From positions 1-47,583 of the forward strand of contig NZ_BRVS01000037.1 of the NCBI RefSeq assembly GCF_026011795.1: DNA of 47,583 bases, read 5' to 3'. Numbering within the stretch: the stretch's first letter is position 1; each line of letters begins with the position of its first letter. The notes under the pieces are model-generated. The model made no database searches, was not told the DNA's origin, and saw only the letters and a program-made list of their open reading frames with translations. The stretch is from Arthrobacter mangrovi (GTDB lineage: Bacteria; Actinomycetota; Actinomycetes; Actinomycetales; Micrococcaceae). A program made the translations under genes and the position numbers. This document shows positions 1 to 7,491 of the stretch, piece after piece.

Positions 1-64
1 CCGTCGTTATTCTTTGCCTTCTTTGCCTTCCTGCCTTCTTGCCTATTTAGGGGTGTTACTGCGG

Positions 65-1249
65 CTAGCGGGCGAGGTACTCCTCGTGCTGCCGATGCGC
101 CTCGGCCACCTGCTCGCGGATCTTGTCCACGTCCTTGGCCTTGTTGCGGTACTTCGGCTCCATCTGCAGGATCTGGCGTTCTTCTTCGACCAGGGCCTTG
201 AAGATGCGCTCGCGCTCCGCCAGGTCGGCGGTGTACCCGAGGTCCAGGTAGTTGACTGCGTGCCGGCGGGCGTTGTTGATGGCCGTCTGGGCCTTGCCGG
301 CCTTGCTGAGCAGCGAGGCGATGACGGTGACCAGCAGGACGCCGATGATGACGGTCAGCGACAGCCCGGTGGTGATCTCGATGACCTCGACGGGCTCGCC
401 GCCGTTGATGAACGGCAGGTTGTTCTCGTGCAGCGCGTGCAGGATCAGCTTCACGCCGATGAACGCCAGGATCGCGGCCAGGCCGTAGGAGAGGTAGATC
501 AGGCGGTCCAGCAGGCCGTCGATCAGGAAGTACAGCTGGCGCAGGCCCATCAGCGAGAAGGCCGTGGCGGTGAAGACGATGTACACGTTCTGGGTCAGGC
601 CGAAGATCGCCGGAATGGAGTCCAGCGCGAACAGGATGTCCGTTCCGCCGATGGCCACCATGACCAGCAGCATCGGGGTCAGGGCCCGCTTGCCGTCCAC
701 CTGGGTGAAGAGCTTGTCGCCGTCGTAGTAGTCAGTGGTGTGGAACATCTTCCGGGCCAGCCGGATGATGAAGTTGTCCGCCTCGTCGCCGTCCTTTTCC
801 GGCTTGAGCAGGTTGCCCGCGGTGAGGATCAGGATGAGGCCGAAGGCGTAGAACACCCAGGCGAAGGAGTTGATCAGGGCCGCGCCGAGGAAGATGAAGC
901 CAGTCCGCGCGATCAGCGAGAACACGATGCCGAACAGCAGCACCTTCTGCTGGTCCTCGCGGGGGACGTGGAAGCTGGCGATGATGATCAGGAAGACGAA
1001 GAGGTTGTCCACGGAGAGCGCCTTCTCCGTGATGTAGCCGGCGAAGTACTCCGAGCCCATGGCGCTGCCGCCGAAGATGAGCACCAGGATGCCGAAGACA
1101 ATCGCGATGCCGACGTAGATGGACGACCAGACGGCCGCTTCCTTGAGCGTCGGCACGTGCGCCTTGCGGATGTGGAAGAAGTAGTCGAAGGCCAGCAGGG
1201 CCAGGATCACGACGATCGTGATGCCCCAGATCAGGGGTGGAACTGTCAT
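65..1249 (-). CDS. terC: TerC/Alx-family integral membrane protein, probable manganese exporter
   Basis: A 394-residue polytopic membrane protein of the TerC family. It carries both family signatures: an acidic motif EKALSVDNLFVF at residues 75-86 and GGTDILFALDSIPAIF at about 201-216, whose aspartates are thought to form the metal path. Eight or nine hydrophobic segments are followed by a charged C-terminal tail from about residue 325. The ATG is preceded by AGAGGA at 1255-1260. TerC/Alx proteins export Mn(II) or help load secreted proteins with metal. The manganese riboswitch directly upstream (1263-1383) makes Mn homeostasis the best-supported role here. The family is clear; the exact substrate is inferred from the riboswitch. 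Confidence 0.93.
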   Translation of the reverse strand: MTVPPLIWGITIVVILALLAFDYFFHIRKAHVPTLKEAAVWSSIYVGIAIVFGILVLIFGGSAMGSEYFAGYITEKALSVDNLFVFLIIIASFHVPREDQQKVLLFGIVFSLIARTGFIFLGAALINSFAWVFYAFGLILILTAGNLLKPEKDGDEADNFIIRLARKMFHTTDYYDGDKLFTQVDGKRALTPMLLVMVAIGGTDILFALDSIPAIFGLTQNVYIVFTATAFSLMGLRQLYFLIDGLLDRLIYLSYGLAAILAFIGVKLILHALHENNLPFINGGEPVEVIEITTGLSLTVIIGVLLVTVIASLLSKAGKAQTAINNARRHAVNYLDLGYTADLAERERIFKALVEEERQILQMEPKYRNKAKDVDKIREQVAEAHRQHEEYLAR

Positions 1250-1262
1250 CAGGTTCCTCTTT

Positions 1263-1383
1263 CGTAAGGTGGGTAGCAGCGTACCCGCAAGTCTCTTCCC
1301 CGGCTGCTGCCAGGCACTGCATCCGGCAGGGCATCGGTGCCCGACGTGTTGACGGCTGCAGCGCTTCGGAATACTCCCTTACG
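1263..1383 (-). promoter_or_regulatory. yybP-ykoY (Mn2+) riboswitch upstream of terC
   Basis: Read on the minus strand, the leader has the conserved pieces of the yybP-ykoY manganese aptamer in order. They are AAGGGAGTATTCCGAAGCG at the 5' side, GCCGTCAACACG, and GGGGAAGAGACTTGCGGGT at the 3' side. The closing P1 helix is visible as CGTAAGG (1383-1377) pairing with CCTTACG (1269-1263). The 3' strand of P1 ends two bases from the AGAGGA ribosome-binding site of terC, so Mn binding could control translation or readthrough. A TACAAT -10 element at 1392-1397 places the transcript start almost at the first P1 base. This aptamer class is known to switch on Mn exporters. Confidence 0.88.
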
Positions 1384-1391
1384 CACTGCCC

Positions 1392-1397
1392 ATTGTA
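1392..1397 (-). promoter_or_regulatory. -10 element for the riboswitch-terC transcript
   Basis: TACAAT on the minus strand, 9 nt before the first P1 base of the Mn riboswitch. It fits the actinobacterial TAnnnT -10 consensus. No convincing -35 is seen. Confidence 0.55.
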
Positions 1398-1484
1398 TCG
1401 GCACCCGCGCCGTGCGGACGAATCGGGGAGGTCCTGCGGTTTTCGGCCGGTCGCGGACGAAGGTCCCGCTGCAGCCTCGGTCTG

Positions 1485-2411
1485 TCACTGGTCGAGCAAT
1501 ATCTCGGAGGCTTCGGTGGAACGGTCTTCGACTGTGGTCGGCGCCTCCAGGTGCACCGCCCCGGACGGAATGATGCCGGCGCCGCCGAAGCGTTCCATGA
1601 CCCTCAGCTGCGCCACGACGTCCTCGCCGGCATGGGCCGCGGGCAGGTCCTTCCAGAAGGCGAAGCCGCCGCAGTCCAGCAGGGCCTGCCGGTCGAAAAG
1701 GACACAGCCGCCCACCCAGGCCACACGGTACAGCCGCCAGCTTCCCGCCGGAATGCGCAGCCGGGCGGCGATGTGCGCGAGGTTGGCGGCGTTGTGCAGC
1801 GTCCAGCGCCCGAACGCCTCGTCCTCGCGGCGGATCCGCTCCGGCCGCACGGGTCCGTCCCACAGCTCGAACGGCCGCTGTTCGTCCGGCCGGACGTCGT
1901 CCAGGTAGGACAGGCCCTGCACGGCCGAACCGACGAACCCGCAGCCGGCCTCGCGCAGGGCGGCGGTGAGCCGGGCCAGCATGCCAGGTTCCAGCCAGAC
2001 GTCGTTATCGAGGAACAGCACCAGCGGCGCCTCGGCCAGGCCCAGCAGGAAGTCGCGCTGTTCGGCCATGCCCCGGCGCGGCAGGTGGTGCTCCAGCCGG
2101 ACGGGCCGGCCCTGGGCCTGCAGCACGCGGACCATGGCGGCGGCCGAGGGCTGCTCCCAAGCGGGCCCGGGTTCCGTCTGGTCGCTGATGATGACGCCGA
2201 AGGAGGGGCCGTCCTGGGCGGCCAGGCCGGCGAGCGTCACCGCCAGCGCGTCCTCGCGTCCGTAGCTGGGGATCAGCACCTGCAGCTCGGGCGTGTCCGC
2301 TGGCGGCAGGGGGCTGGCCCACTCGGCCGCGCCGCGGCGGCCGGGACGCCCGGGAACGTCGCCTGACAGGACGCCGGGCCCCTGGCCGGCGGCGTCAGGG
2401 CCGGGGCTCAT
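1485..2411 (-). CDS. Glycosyltransferase family 2
   Basis: A 308-residue GT-A fold glycosyltransferase. After a Gly/Pro/Ala-rich N-terminus of about 40 residues, the GT2 core starts with LQVLIPSYGRED (nucleotide-binding strand). The metal-binding DxD-like motif appears as LFLDNDV near residue 135. The later VGGCVLFDRQALLDCGGF and AGEDV motifs are typical of the acceptor region of GT2 enzymes. No transmembrane segment is seen, so it is probably cytoplasmic or peripheral. Its ATG overlaps the stop of hldE by 4 bp (2408-2411), which suggests translational coupling in the operon ALDH-hldE-GT2. The sugar donor and acceptor cannot be read from sequence; the context suggests building a heptose-containing surface glycan. 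Confidence 0.85.
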   Translation of the reverse strand: MSPGPDAAGQGPGVLSGDVPGRPGRRGAAEWASPLPPADTPELQVLIPSYGREDALAVTLAGLAAQDGPSFGVIISDQTEPGPAWEQPSAAAMVRVLQAQGRPVRLEHHLPRRGMAEQRDFLLGLAEAPLVLFLDNDVWLEPGMLARLTAALREAGCGFVGSAVQGLSYLDDVRPDEQRPFELWDGPVRPERIRREDEAFGRWTLHNAANLAHIAARLRIPAGSWRLYRVAWVGGCVLFDRQALLDCGGFAFWKDLPAAHAGEDVVAQLRVMERFGGAGIIPSGAVHLEAPTTVEDRSTEASEILLDQ

Positions 2412-3922
2412 GCCGGACCCGTCCCGGCGGCCGGTTCCCCCGCCCCGTCCTGGGCCCGGATCCGCCTGACCACCGCCGTCGTCGAATGGTCCGAGACGTA
2501 GTCCAGGATGGCCAGCTGCCCGCCGTAGGCTTCCACCGCCGGGGTTTCGGCCAGCATCTGGGCCGAATAGTCCCCGCCCTTGGCGTAGATGTCCGGCCTC
2601 AGGGATTCGATCAGCGGGATCGGCGTGTCCGTATCGAAGACGGTCACGTAGTCCACGCAGCTCAGCGCGGCCACGACGCCGGCCCGGTCGGCCGCCGGAT
2701 TGATCGGCCGGTCCGGTCCCTTCAGCCGGCGCGCGGACGCGTCGCTGTTGAGGGCCACCACCAGCACGTCCCCGAGCTGCTTAGCCTGCGTCAGGTAGCT
2801 GGTGTGCCCGCGGTGCAGCACGTCGAAGCAGCCGTTGGTCAGCACGATCCGTTTGCCCGCGGCGCGTTCCGTCGCGATGGCGCGGGCCAGCTCGTCCGCG
2901 CCCAGCGCGGCCTCGGTGAAGGCGCCCAGGTGTCCGGCGAGGTCCGCAGTGCTGCAGACGGAGGTGCCCGGACGGTGGACGACGACGTCCGCGGCCACCT
3001 GCGCCAGGTCCTGGCTGGTGGTCAGCGGCAGCCCGGCCGCGCGGGCCAGCGTCAGGCACGCCACGAAGGTGTCGCCTGCGCCGGACGCCTGCTTCTCGCT
3101 CACCGGAGATGCCCACGTCCGGTGCGTGCCGCCGTCGTGCGTCAGCAGCAGGGTACCGTCCCGGTCCAGGGTGGACACCACGGCGCGGGCGCCGGTCGCC
3201 GCGAGCAGGTCCGGCGCGGCCTCTGCCAGCAGGCCGGCCCGGTCCGTCTCCGGCTCGAACGCCAGCTCCAGCAGGCGCGCAGTCTCCTGGGCATTGGGGG
3301 TCACCAGGTCGGGCCCCAGGGTGCGCCAGCGGCGGAGATCGTGGGCATCCACCACCAGCAGCTTGCCCTCGCGCTGCAGGTGGAGCACGTCCGCCAACGG
3401 TCCTTCCAGGGCGCCGGAACCGTAGTCGCACAGCACGACGGCGTCCGAGCCCGCCACCGCGTCCGGCAGCGCGGCGGCCAGCTGCTGCAGGGCCTCGGCC
3501 GGCGGCCGCGGGGTGCTCTCGTCCATCCGCAGCATGATCTGGTCGCCGCCAATCACGCGGTACTTGGTCGTGGTGAGAACGTCCGGGTGCTCGATGAGCC
3601 CGGCCGTATCCACGCCCGCGGCGGAAAGGAGGCCGCGCAGCCTGCTGCCGGCATCGTCCGGTCCAACGAGGCCGACCATCCGCACCTTCGCACCGAGGGC
3701 CGCCAGGTTCATGGCGGTGTTGGCGGCGCCGCCCGGGGCGTAGTCGCGGTGCGCCATGTCCACCACCGGCGCAGGAGCTTCGCGGCAGAAGCGGTCGATC
3801 CGGCCGCTGAACCAGCCGTCCAGCATCACGTCGCCGACCACGGTCACCAGCGGCGCCGCCTCGGCCAGCCGCTCCGGCAGCCAGGCGGCCAGCCCGGAGA
3901 TGCCGGAGAGCCCGGCGCTCAT
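2408..3922 (-). CDS. hldE: Bifunctional heptose-7-phosphate kinase / heptose-1-phosphate adenylyltransferase (copy 1)
   Basis: A 504-residue two-domain HldE (RfaE). The N-terminal PfkB/ribokinase domain has the sugar-side PGGAANTA motif (63-70) and the catalytic GAGD loop (281-284). It would phosphorylate D-glycero-beta-D-manno-heptose 7-phosphate at C1. The C-terminal cytidylyltransferase-like domain starts at about 357 and has GCFDVLHRGH with the nucleotide-binding HRGH at 370-373 and KGGDY at 448-452. It would transfer AMP from ATP to heptose 1-phosphate. Both active sites look intact and the length is close to that of the E. coli enzyme. It overlaps by 4 bp both the aldehyde dehydrogenase gene upstream and the GT2 gene downstream. 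A second complete HldE lies at 7492-8850. In Gram-negatives this enzyme feeds LPS core synthesis; the end product here is unknown. Confidence 0.92.
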   Translation of the reverse strand: MSAGLSGISGLAAWLPERLAEAAPLVTVVGDVMLDGWFSGRIDRFCREAPAPVVDMAHRDYAPGGAANTAMNLAALGAKVRMVGLVGPDDAGSRLRGLLSAAGVDTAGLIEHPDVLTTTKYRVIGGDQIMLRMDESTPRPPAEALQQLAAALPDAVAGSDAVVLCDYGSGALEGPLADVLHLQREGKLLVVDAHDLRRWRTLGPDLVTPNAQETARLLELAFEPETDRAGLLAEAAPDLLAATGARAVVSTLDRDGTLLLTHDGGTHRTWASPVSEKQASGAGDTFVACLTLARAAGLPLTTSQDLAQVAADVVVHRPGTSVCSTADLAGHLGAFTEAALGADELARAIATERAAGKRIVLTNGCFDVLHRGHTSYLTQAKQLGDVLVVALNSDASARRLKGPDRPINPAADRAGVVAALSCVDYVTVFDTDTPIPLIESLRPDIYAKGGDYSAQMLAETPAVEAYGGQLAILDYVSDHSTTAVVRRIRAQDGAGEPAAGTGPA

Positions 3923-5322
3923 CGTGTGGCTCCGCCGGGCAGGCCCAGATGGACCACCTTGACCTGGACGAATTCGTCCAGCAGTTCCGGCCCGTAGCCG
4001 AATCCGTGGCCGCTGTCCCGCCGCGGCTGGGCGGAGCCGCCCGGCGCCCCGCCGAAGACGGCATTGACCTTCACGGTGCCGACGTCCAGGGCGGCAATGG
4101 CGCGCTGCGCGTGCTCCATGTCGGCGGTCAGTACGGTGGCGGCCAGCCCGTACCGGCCGGCGGCGGCCAGTTCCAGTCCTTCCTCGAAGCTGTCCACCAC
4201 GCGCACGGGGGCCACCGGGCCGAAGGTTTCCTCCTGCATGACGGCCATGCTCTCGGTGCAGCCAAGCAGCACCGTGGCCGGGTAGTACGAGCCCGGCCCC
4301 TCGGGCAGGGCCCCGCCTTCCGCGGCGACGGCGCCGGCGGCGATGGCCTCGTCAACCTGGCGGTGCACCTCGCGGCGCAGCCGGTCATCCACGAGCGGGC
4401 CGAGCAGGGCGCCGGCATTGCGCTGCCTGGCCTCGGCCACCAGCGCCTCGCAGAACGCGTCGGCCACCGCGCGGTGCACGTAGATCCGCTCCACCGAGGT
4501 GCAGATCTGCCCGCTGTTGGCGAAGGCCCCCAGCGCTGCCTGCCCGGCGGCCCATACCGGATCCACGCCGTCGTCGACGAGCAGCGGATCATTGCCGCCG
4601 TTCTCGCGGACCACATGGGCGCCGCGCTCGGCCGCGGCCCGCGCGATCCGTGCACCGGTGGCGCTGGAGCCGACGTGGGCGTAGACGTCGATGCCGGGCA
4701 GGCCGGTCAGGGCCTCCCCCACCGCGGGTCCGCCGGTCAGCGTGATCAGGACGTCGGGTGGCAGGACGGCGCCGAGCATGTCGCCGAGCCGCTGGCCCAG
4801 CTGCGGGCAGCGCTCGCTCGGCTTGTGCAGCACCGTGTTGCCGGTGGCCAGCGCCGCACCGAGCAGGCCCGCGGCCACGGCCACGGGATCGTTCCACGGC
4901 GTGAGCAGGGCCGCCACGCCACGGGGCTCCGCCACGGTGTAGTCCGCGGCCAGCCGCCCGCCGAGCAGGCTGTGGCCGCGGTGCACCGGGGCCAGCTCGG
5001 CATACTGGCGCAGCGTGGAGGCTCCGGCGAGGACTCCCTCCAGCGCCTGGTCCTCGGGGCGGCCCGTCTCCCGCGCATTCAGCGCCGCAAGCTCGGCGGC
5101 CCCGGCCTGGAGCGCGTCCGCAGCGGCGTGCAGGAAGCCGCCGCGCTCGGCGGCGTCGCGCTGAGCCCATCCAGCCTGCGCCCGCCGGGAGGCCGCAACG
5201 GCCTGTTCCACCTCGGCGGGGCCGGCCTCGCAGACGGTTCCGGCCACGCTGCCGTCGCGGGGGTCGAGGATCGTGATGGTGGCCTCGCCTGCGTGCAAGG
5301 CGGTCCCTGAAACCGTTGTCAT
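3919..5322 (-). CDS. NAD(P)-dependent aldehyde dehydrogenase family protein
   Basis: A 467-residue aldehyde dehydrogenase. Landmarks are TPWNDP (oxyanion Asn 144), the cofactor Lys in HKPSE (167), the general-base Glu 240 in RENGGNDP, and the nucleophile Cys 274 in SGQICTS. EETFGPVAPV follows in the C-terminal half. The open frame extends much further upstream, but ATG 5322 is chosen because GGGAG lies 5-6 nt before it and the ALDH fold begins there. ENGGNDP replaces the usual ELGG, close to semialdehyde dehydrogenases. Its stop overlaps the start of hldE, so the two are probably co-transcribed. A role in modifying a heptose or another surface sugar is possible from context only. Confidence 0.88.
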   Translation of the reverse strand: MTTVSGTALHAGEATITILDPRDGSVAGTVCEAGPAEVEQAVAASRRAQAGWAQRDAAERGGFLHAAADALQAGAAELAALNARETGRPEDQALEGVLAGASTLRQYAELAPVHRGHSLLGGRLAADYTVAEPRGVAALLTPWNDPVAVAAGLLGAALATGNTVLHKPSERCPQLGQRLGDMLGAVLPPDVLITLTGGPAVGEALTGLPGIDVYAHVGSSATGARIARAAAERGAHVVRENGGNDPLLVDDGVDPVWAAGQAALGAFANSGQICTSVERIYVHRAVADAFCEALVAEARQRNAGALLGPLVDDRLRREVHRQVDEAIAAGAVAAEGGALPEGPGSYYPATVLLGCTESMAVMQEETFGPVAPVRVVDSFEEGLELAAAGRYGLAATVLTADMEHAQRAIAALDVGTVKVNAVFGGAPGGSAQPRRDSGHGFGYGPELLDEFVQVKVVHLGLPGGATR

Positions 5323-5529
5323 TACGCTCCCTACTGTTCGGATCCGGCCGCGGTTCCCGGGCCTCTTCCCTTCTCTCCGTACCCCGTTGGAGGCCCTCTC
5401 AGACGGAAGGAACGAACCTTTTGACAGCTCTGGCCACCGCCCGGTCCAGCACTTAGGGTGAAGCTGGAAACCGCCCTTGCCGCGAGCCGCCGGCAGCCGG
5501 GACACCAGCCGACCCTGAAGGAGGAGCCC

Positions 5530-6783
5530 ATGCAGCACCAGCCACCCGCCCAGGGCAACGGAACCGAGGAGCGCGGCGCCGGTGGCCGTTCCGCCGGAGC
5601 CGCCGCAGATGCCACCGGCGGTGCGTCTTTCGGGGGCGAGCGCCTCGCGCCGGACGCCGCCCACGGGCCGGGCATCGGGCCGATCCTCGAACGCTTCGAG
5701 GGCGTGCGCCGCATCGCGGTGCTGCGCGGCGGCGGCCTGGGGGACATGATGTTCGCTGTACCCGCCATCGAGTCCCTCGCGGCGGCCTACCCGGAGGCGG
5801 AAGTTACGCTGCTGGGCACCGAAGCCCACGCCGTGCTGTTCCGCGGCCGGCCCGGTCCGGTGCACCGGGTCGAGCCGCTGCCCTTCGCCGAGGGCGTGCG
5901 TCCCGGCCCGGAAGATCCGGAAGCCGTGGAGGACTTCATGGAGCGGATGCGGGCCCGGAAGTTCGACCTGGCGGTGCAGCTGCACGGCGGCGGCCGCAAC
6001 TCCAACCCCTTCCTGCTGCGCCTCGGTGCCCGGCACACCGTGGGAACGCGGACCGAGGACGCCGCCGCGCTGGAGCGCAGCGTCCCGTACCTCTACTACC
6101 AGCACGAGGTCCTGCGCGCGCTGGAAGTCGTCGGCCTTGCCGGCGCCGCCCCGGCCGCCCTGCAACCGCAGCTGGCCCCGCTCCCGGACGAAGAGGAGCT
6201 GGCCTCCGGCTGGCTCGATCCGGGCCGGCCCTCACTGGTGACCATCCACCCGGGCGCCACCGACGCCCGCCGCCGCTGGCCGGCGTCGTCCTTTGCCCGG
6301 GTGGCCGCCCGGGCGGCTGCGGACGGCAGCCAGGTGCTGCTGGTCGGCGACAAGACGGACGTCCCGCTCGCCGACGAGGTCGTGGCCTTGGCACGGGAAC
6401 ACACGGACGACGGCGGCAGCATCCGTTCCGCGGCGGGGCGCCTGTCGCTGGCCGAGCTGTCGGCCGTGCTGCGGGCCAGCGACGTCATGCTGGGAAACGA
6501 CAGCGGCCCGCGCCATCTGGCGCAGGCCGTGGGGACCCCGACGGTCGGGATCTACTGGGTCGGGAACCTGATCATGGCCGGGCCGCTGGGGCGGACCCTG
6601 CACCGGGTGCACCTGTCCTGGATGACGCACTGCCCGCAGTGCGGGGCGGACGTGACCCAGGTGGGCTGGACCGCACCGCACTGCGGGCACGAGTTCGCGC
6701 TGACCGAGCAGGTCCGCGCAGAGGATGTCTACGCGGACCTGGCCCAGCTTAGGGCCACGAGTCTTCTTCTTCGTGGCAAATAA
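5530..6783 (+). CDS. Glycosyltransferase family 9 (heptosyltransferase-like), copy A
   Basis: A 417-residue GT9 enzyme of the ADP-heptose:LPS heptosyltransferase family. A low-complexity Gly/Ala/Pro leader of about 45 residues precedes the N-terminal Rossmann motif VLRGGGLGDMMFAVPAI. The C-terminal donor half has TIHPGATDARRRWP and the GNDSGPRHLAQAVGTP motif typical of the family. A late CPQC...HCGHEF cysteine/histidine cluster could bind a metal. Start 5530 is chosen over the longer frame because AAGGAGG lies just upstream. It is divergent from the ALDH operon and its 3' end overlaps the convergent SDR gene by 35 bp. It probably transfers a heptose from a nucleotide donor to a cell-envelope acceptor; the acceptor is unknown. 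Confidence 0.88.
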   Translation: MQHQPPAQGNGTEERGAGGRSAGAAADATGGASFGGERLAPDAAHGPGIGPILERFEGVRRIAVLRGGGLGDMMFAVPAIESLAAAYPEAEVTLLGTEAHAVLFRGRPGPVHRVEPLPFAEGVRPGPEDPEAVEDFMERMRARKFDLAVQLHGGGRNSNPFLLRLGARHTVGTRTEDAAALERSVPYLYYQHEVLRALEVVGLAGAAPAALQPQLAPLPDEEELASGWLDPGRPSLVTIHPGATDARRRWPASSFARVAARAAADGSQVLLVGDKTDVPLADEVVALAREHTDDGGSIRSAAGRLSLAELSAVLRASDVMLGNDSGPRHLAQAVGTPTVGIYWVGNLIMAGPLGRTLHRVHLSWMTHCPQCGADVTQVGWTAPHCGHEFALTEQVRAEDVYADLAQLRATSLLLRGK

Positions 6784-7450
6784 CCATCTCGCGCACCTCG
6801 CAGCCGCGCGGCTGGCCGAGCGCGAACAGGATCGCCTCGGCCACCCGCTCCGGGTCGTTCAGGCGTGAATCGTCCTGCGGCTTGTACTGCTCGGTGCGGT
6901 CGTCGAAGAAACGCGTTTTCATGCCCGCGGGAATCATCGTGGTGACCCCGATGCGGCCGCGGGTCTCCGCGGCGAGGGCGCGGCTGAAGCCGACCACGCC
7001 GAATTTCGACGCGCAGTAGGCGGTGGCGTCGGAAACCGCCTTGATGCCGAGCGAGGAGGCGACGGTGATGACGCGGCCGTGGTTCGCTTCCAGGTAGGGC
7101 AGCGCGGCCCGGACCACGGAGACCGTGCCCAGCAGGTTGACGCCGATCACCTTCTCCCATTCCTCCGCCGGCACGTCTTCCAGCCGGCCGCAGCGGTCGA
7201 TCCCCGCGGCGGTCACGACGGCGTCCAGTCCGTCGAGCGACTCCGCCGCCTCGCGCACGGCGGCGGCGACGGCCTCGCGGTCGGCCACGTCCACTTCGAG
7301 CGCCTTGGCTCCGGCCACCCGGCTCACGTCGCGGTCCAGCACCACCGGGGTGCCCCCGGCCGCGCGGACCGCCTCGACCACGGCGGCACCGAGCCCGGAG
7401 CCGCCTCCCGTGACCAGGACGCGGCCGGGATTGCTGGCTGCTGCGTTCAT
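6749..7450 (-). CDS. Short-chain dehydrogenase/reductase (classical SDR)
   Basis: A 233-residue classical SDR. It has the cofactor motif TGGGSGLG near residue 14, a VTAAG stretch in place of NNAG, the catalytic Ser in VASSLG, and YCASK. Start 7450 is preceded by AAGGAGG at good spacing. It is the last gene of the minus-strand heptose operon, 41 nt after hldE copy 2, and its 3' end overlaps the convergent GT9 gene. It is about 80 residues too short and of the wrong SDR class to be the epimerase HldD, so I do not assign that role. The substrate is unknown. Confidence 0.85.
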   Translation of the reverse strand: MNAAASNPGRVLVTGGGSGLGAAVVEAVRAAGGTPVVLDRDVSRVAGAKALEVDVADREAVAAAVREAAESLDGLDAVVTAAGIDRCGRLEDVPAEEWEKVIGVNLLGTVSVVRAALPYLEANHGRVITVASSLGIKAVSDATAYCASKFGVVGFSRALAAETRGRIGVTTMIPAGMKTRFFDDRTEQYKPQDDSRLNDPERVAEAILFALGQPRGCEVREMVICHEEEDSWP

Positions 7451-7491
7451 GAATGTTCCTCCTTCAGTTGACGGTTCTGCGTGCGCGCCGC

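Noticed and set aside
5421-5459. TTGACA...TAGGGT promoter for GT9 copy A
   Set aside because: The spacing is 27 bp, too long for a sigma-70-type promoter.
5323-6165. Upstream extension of the aldehyde dehydrogenase frame
   Set aside because: It runs antisense through the GT9 gene and has composition typical of a shadow frame.
6749-7450. SDR gene as the missing HldD epimerase
   Set aside because: It is a 233-residue classical SDR; HldD is an extended SDR of about 310 residues with a different sugar-binding half.
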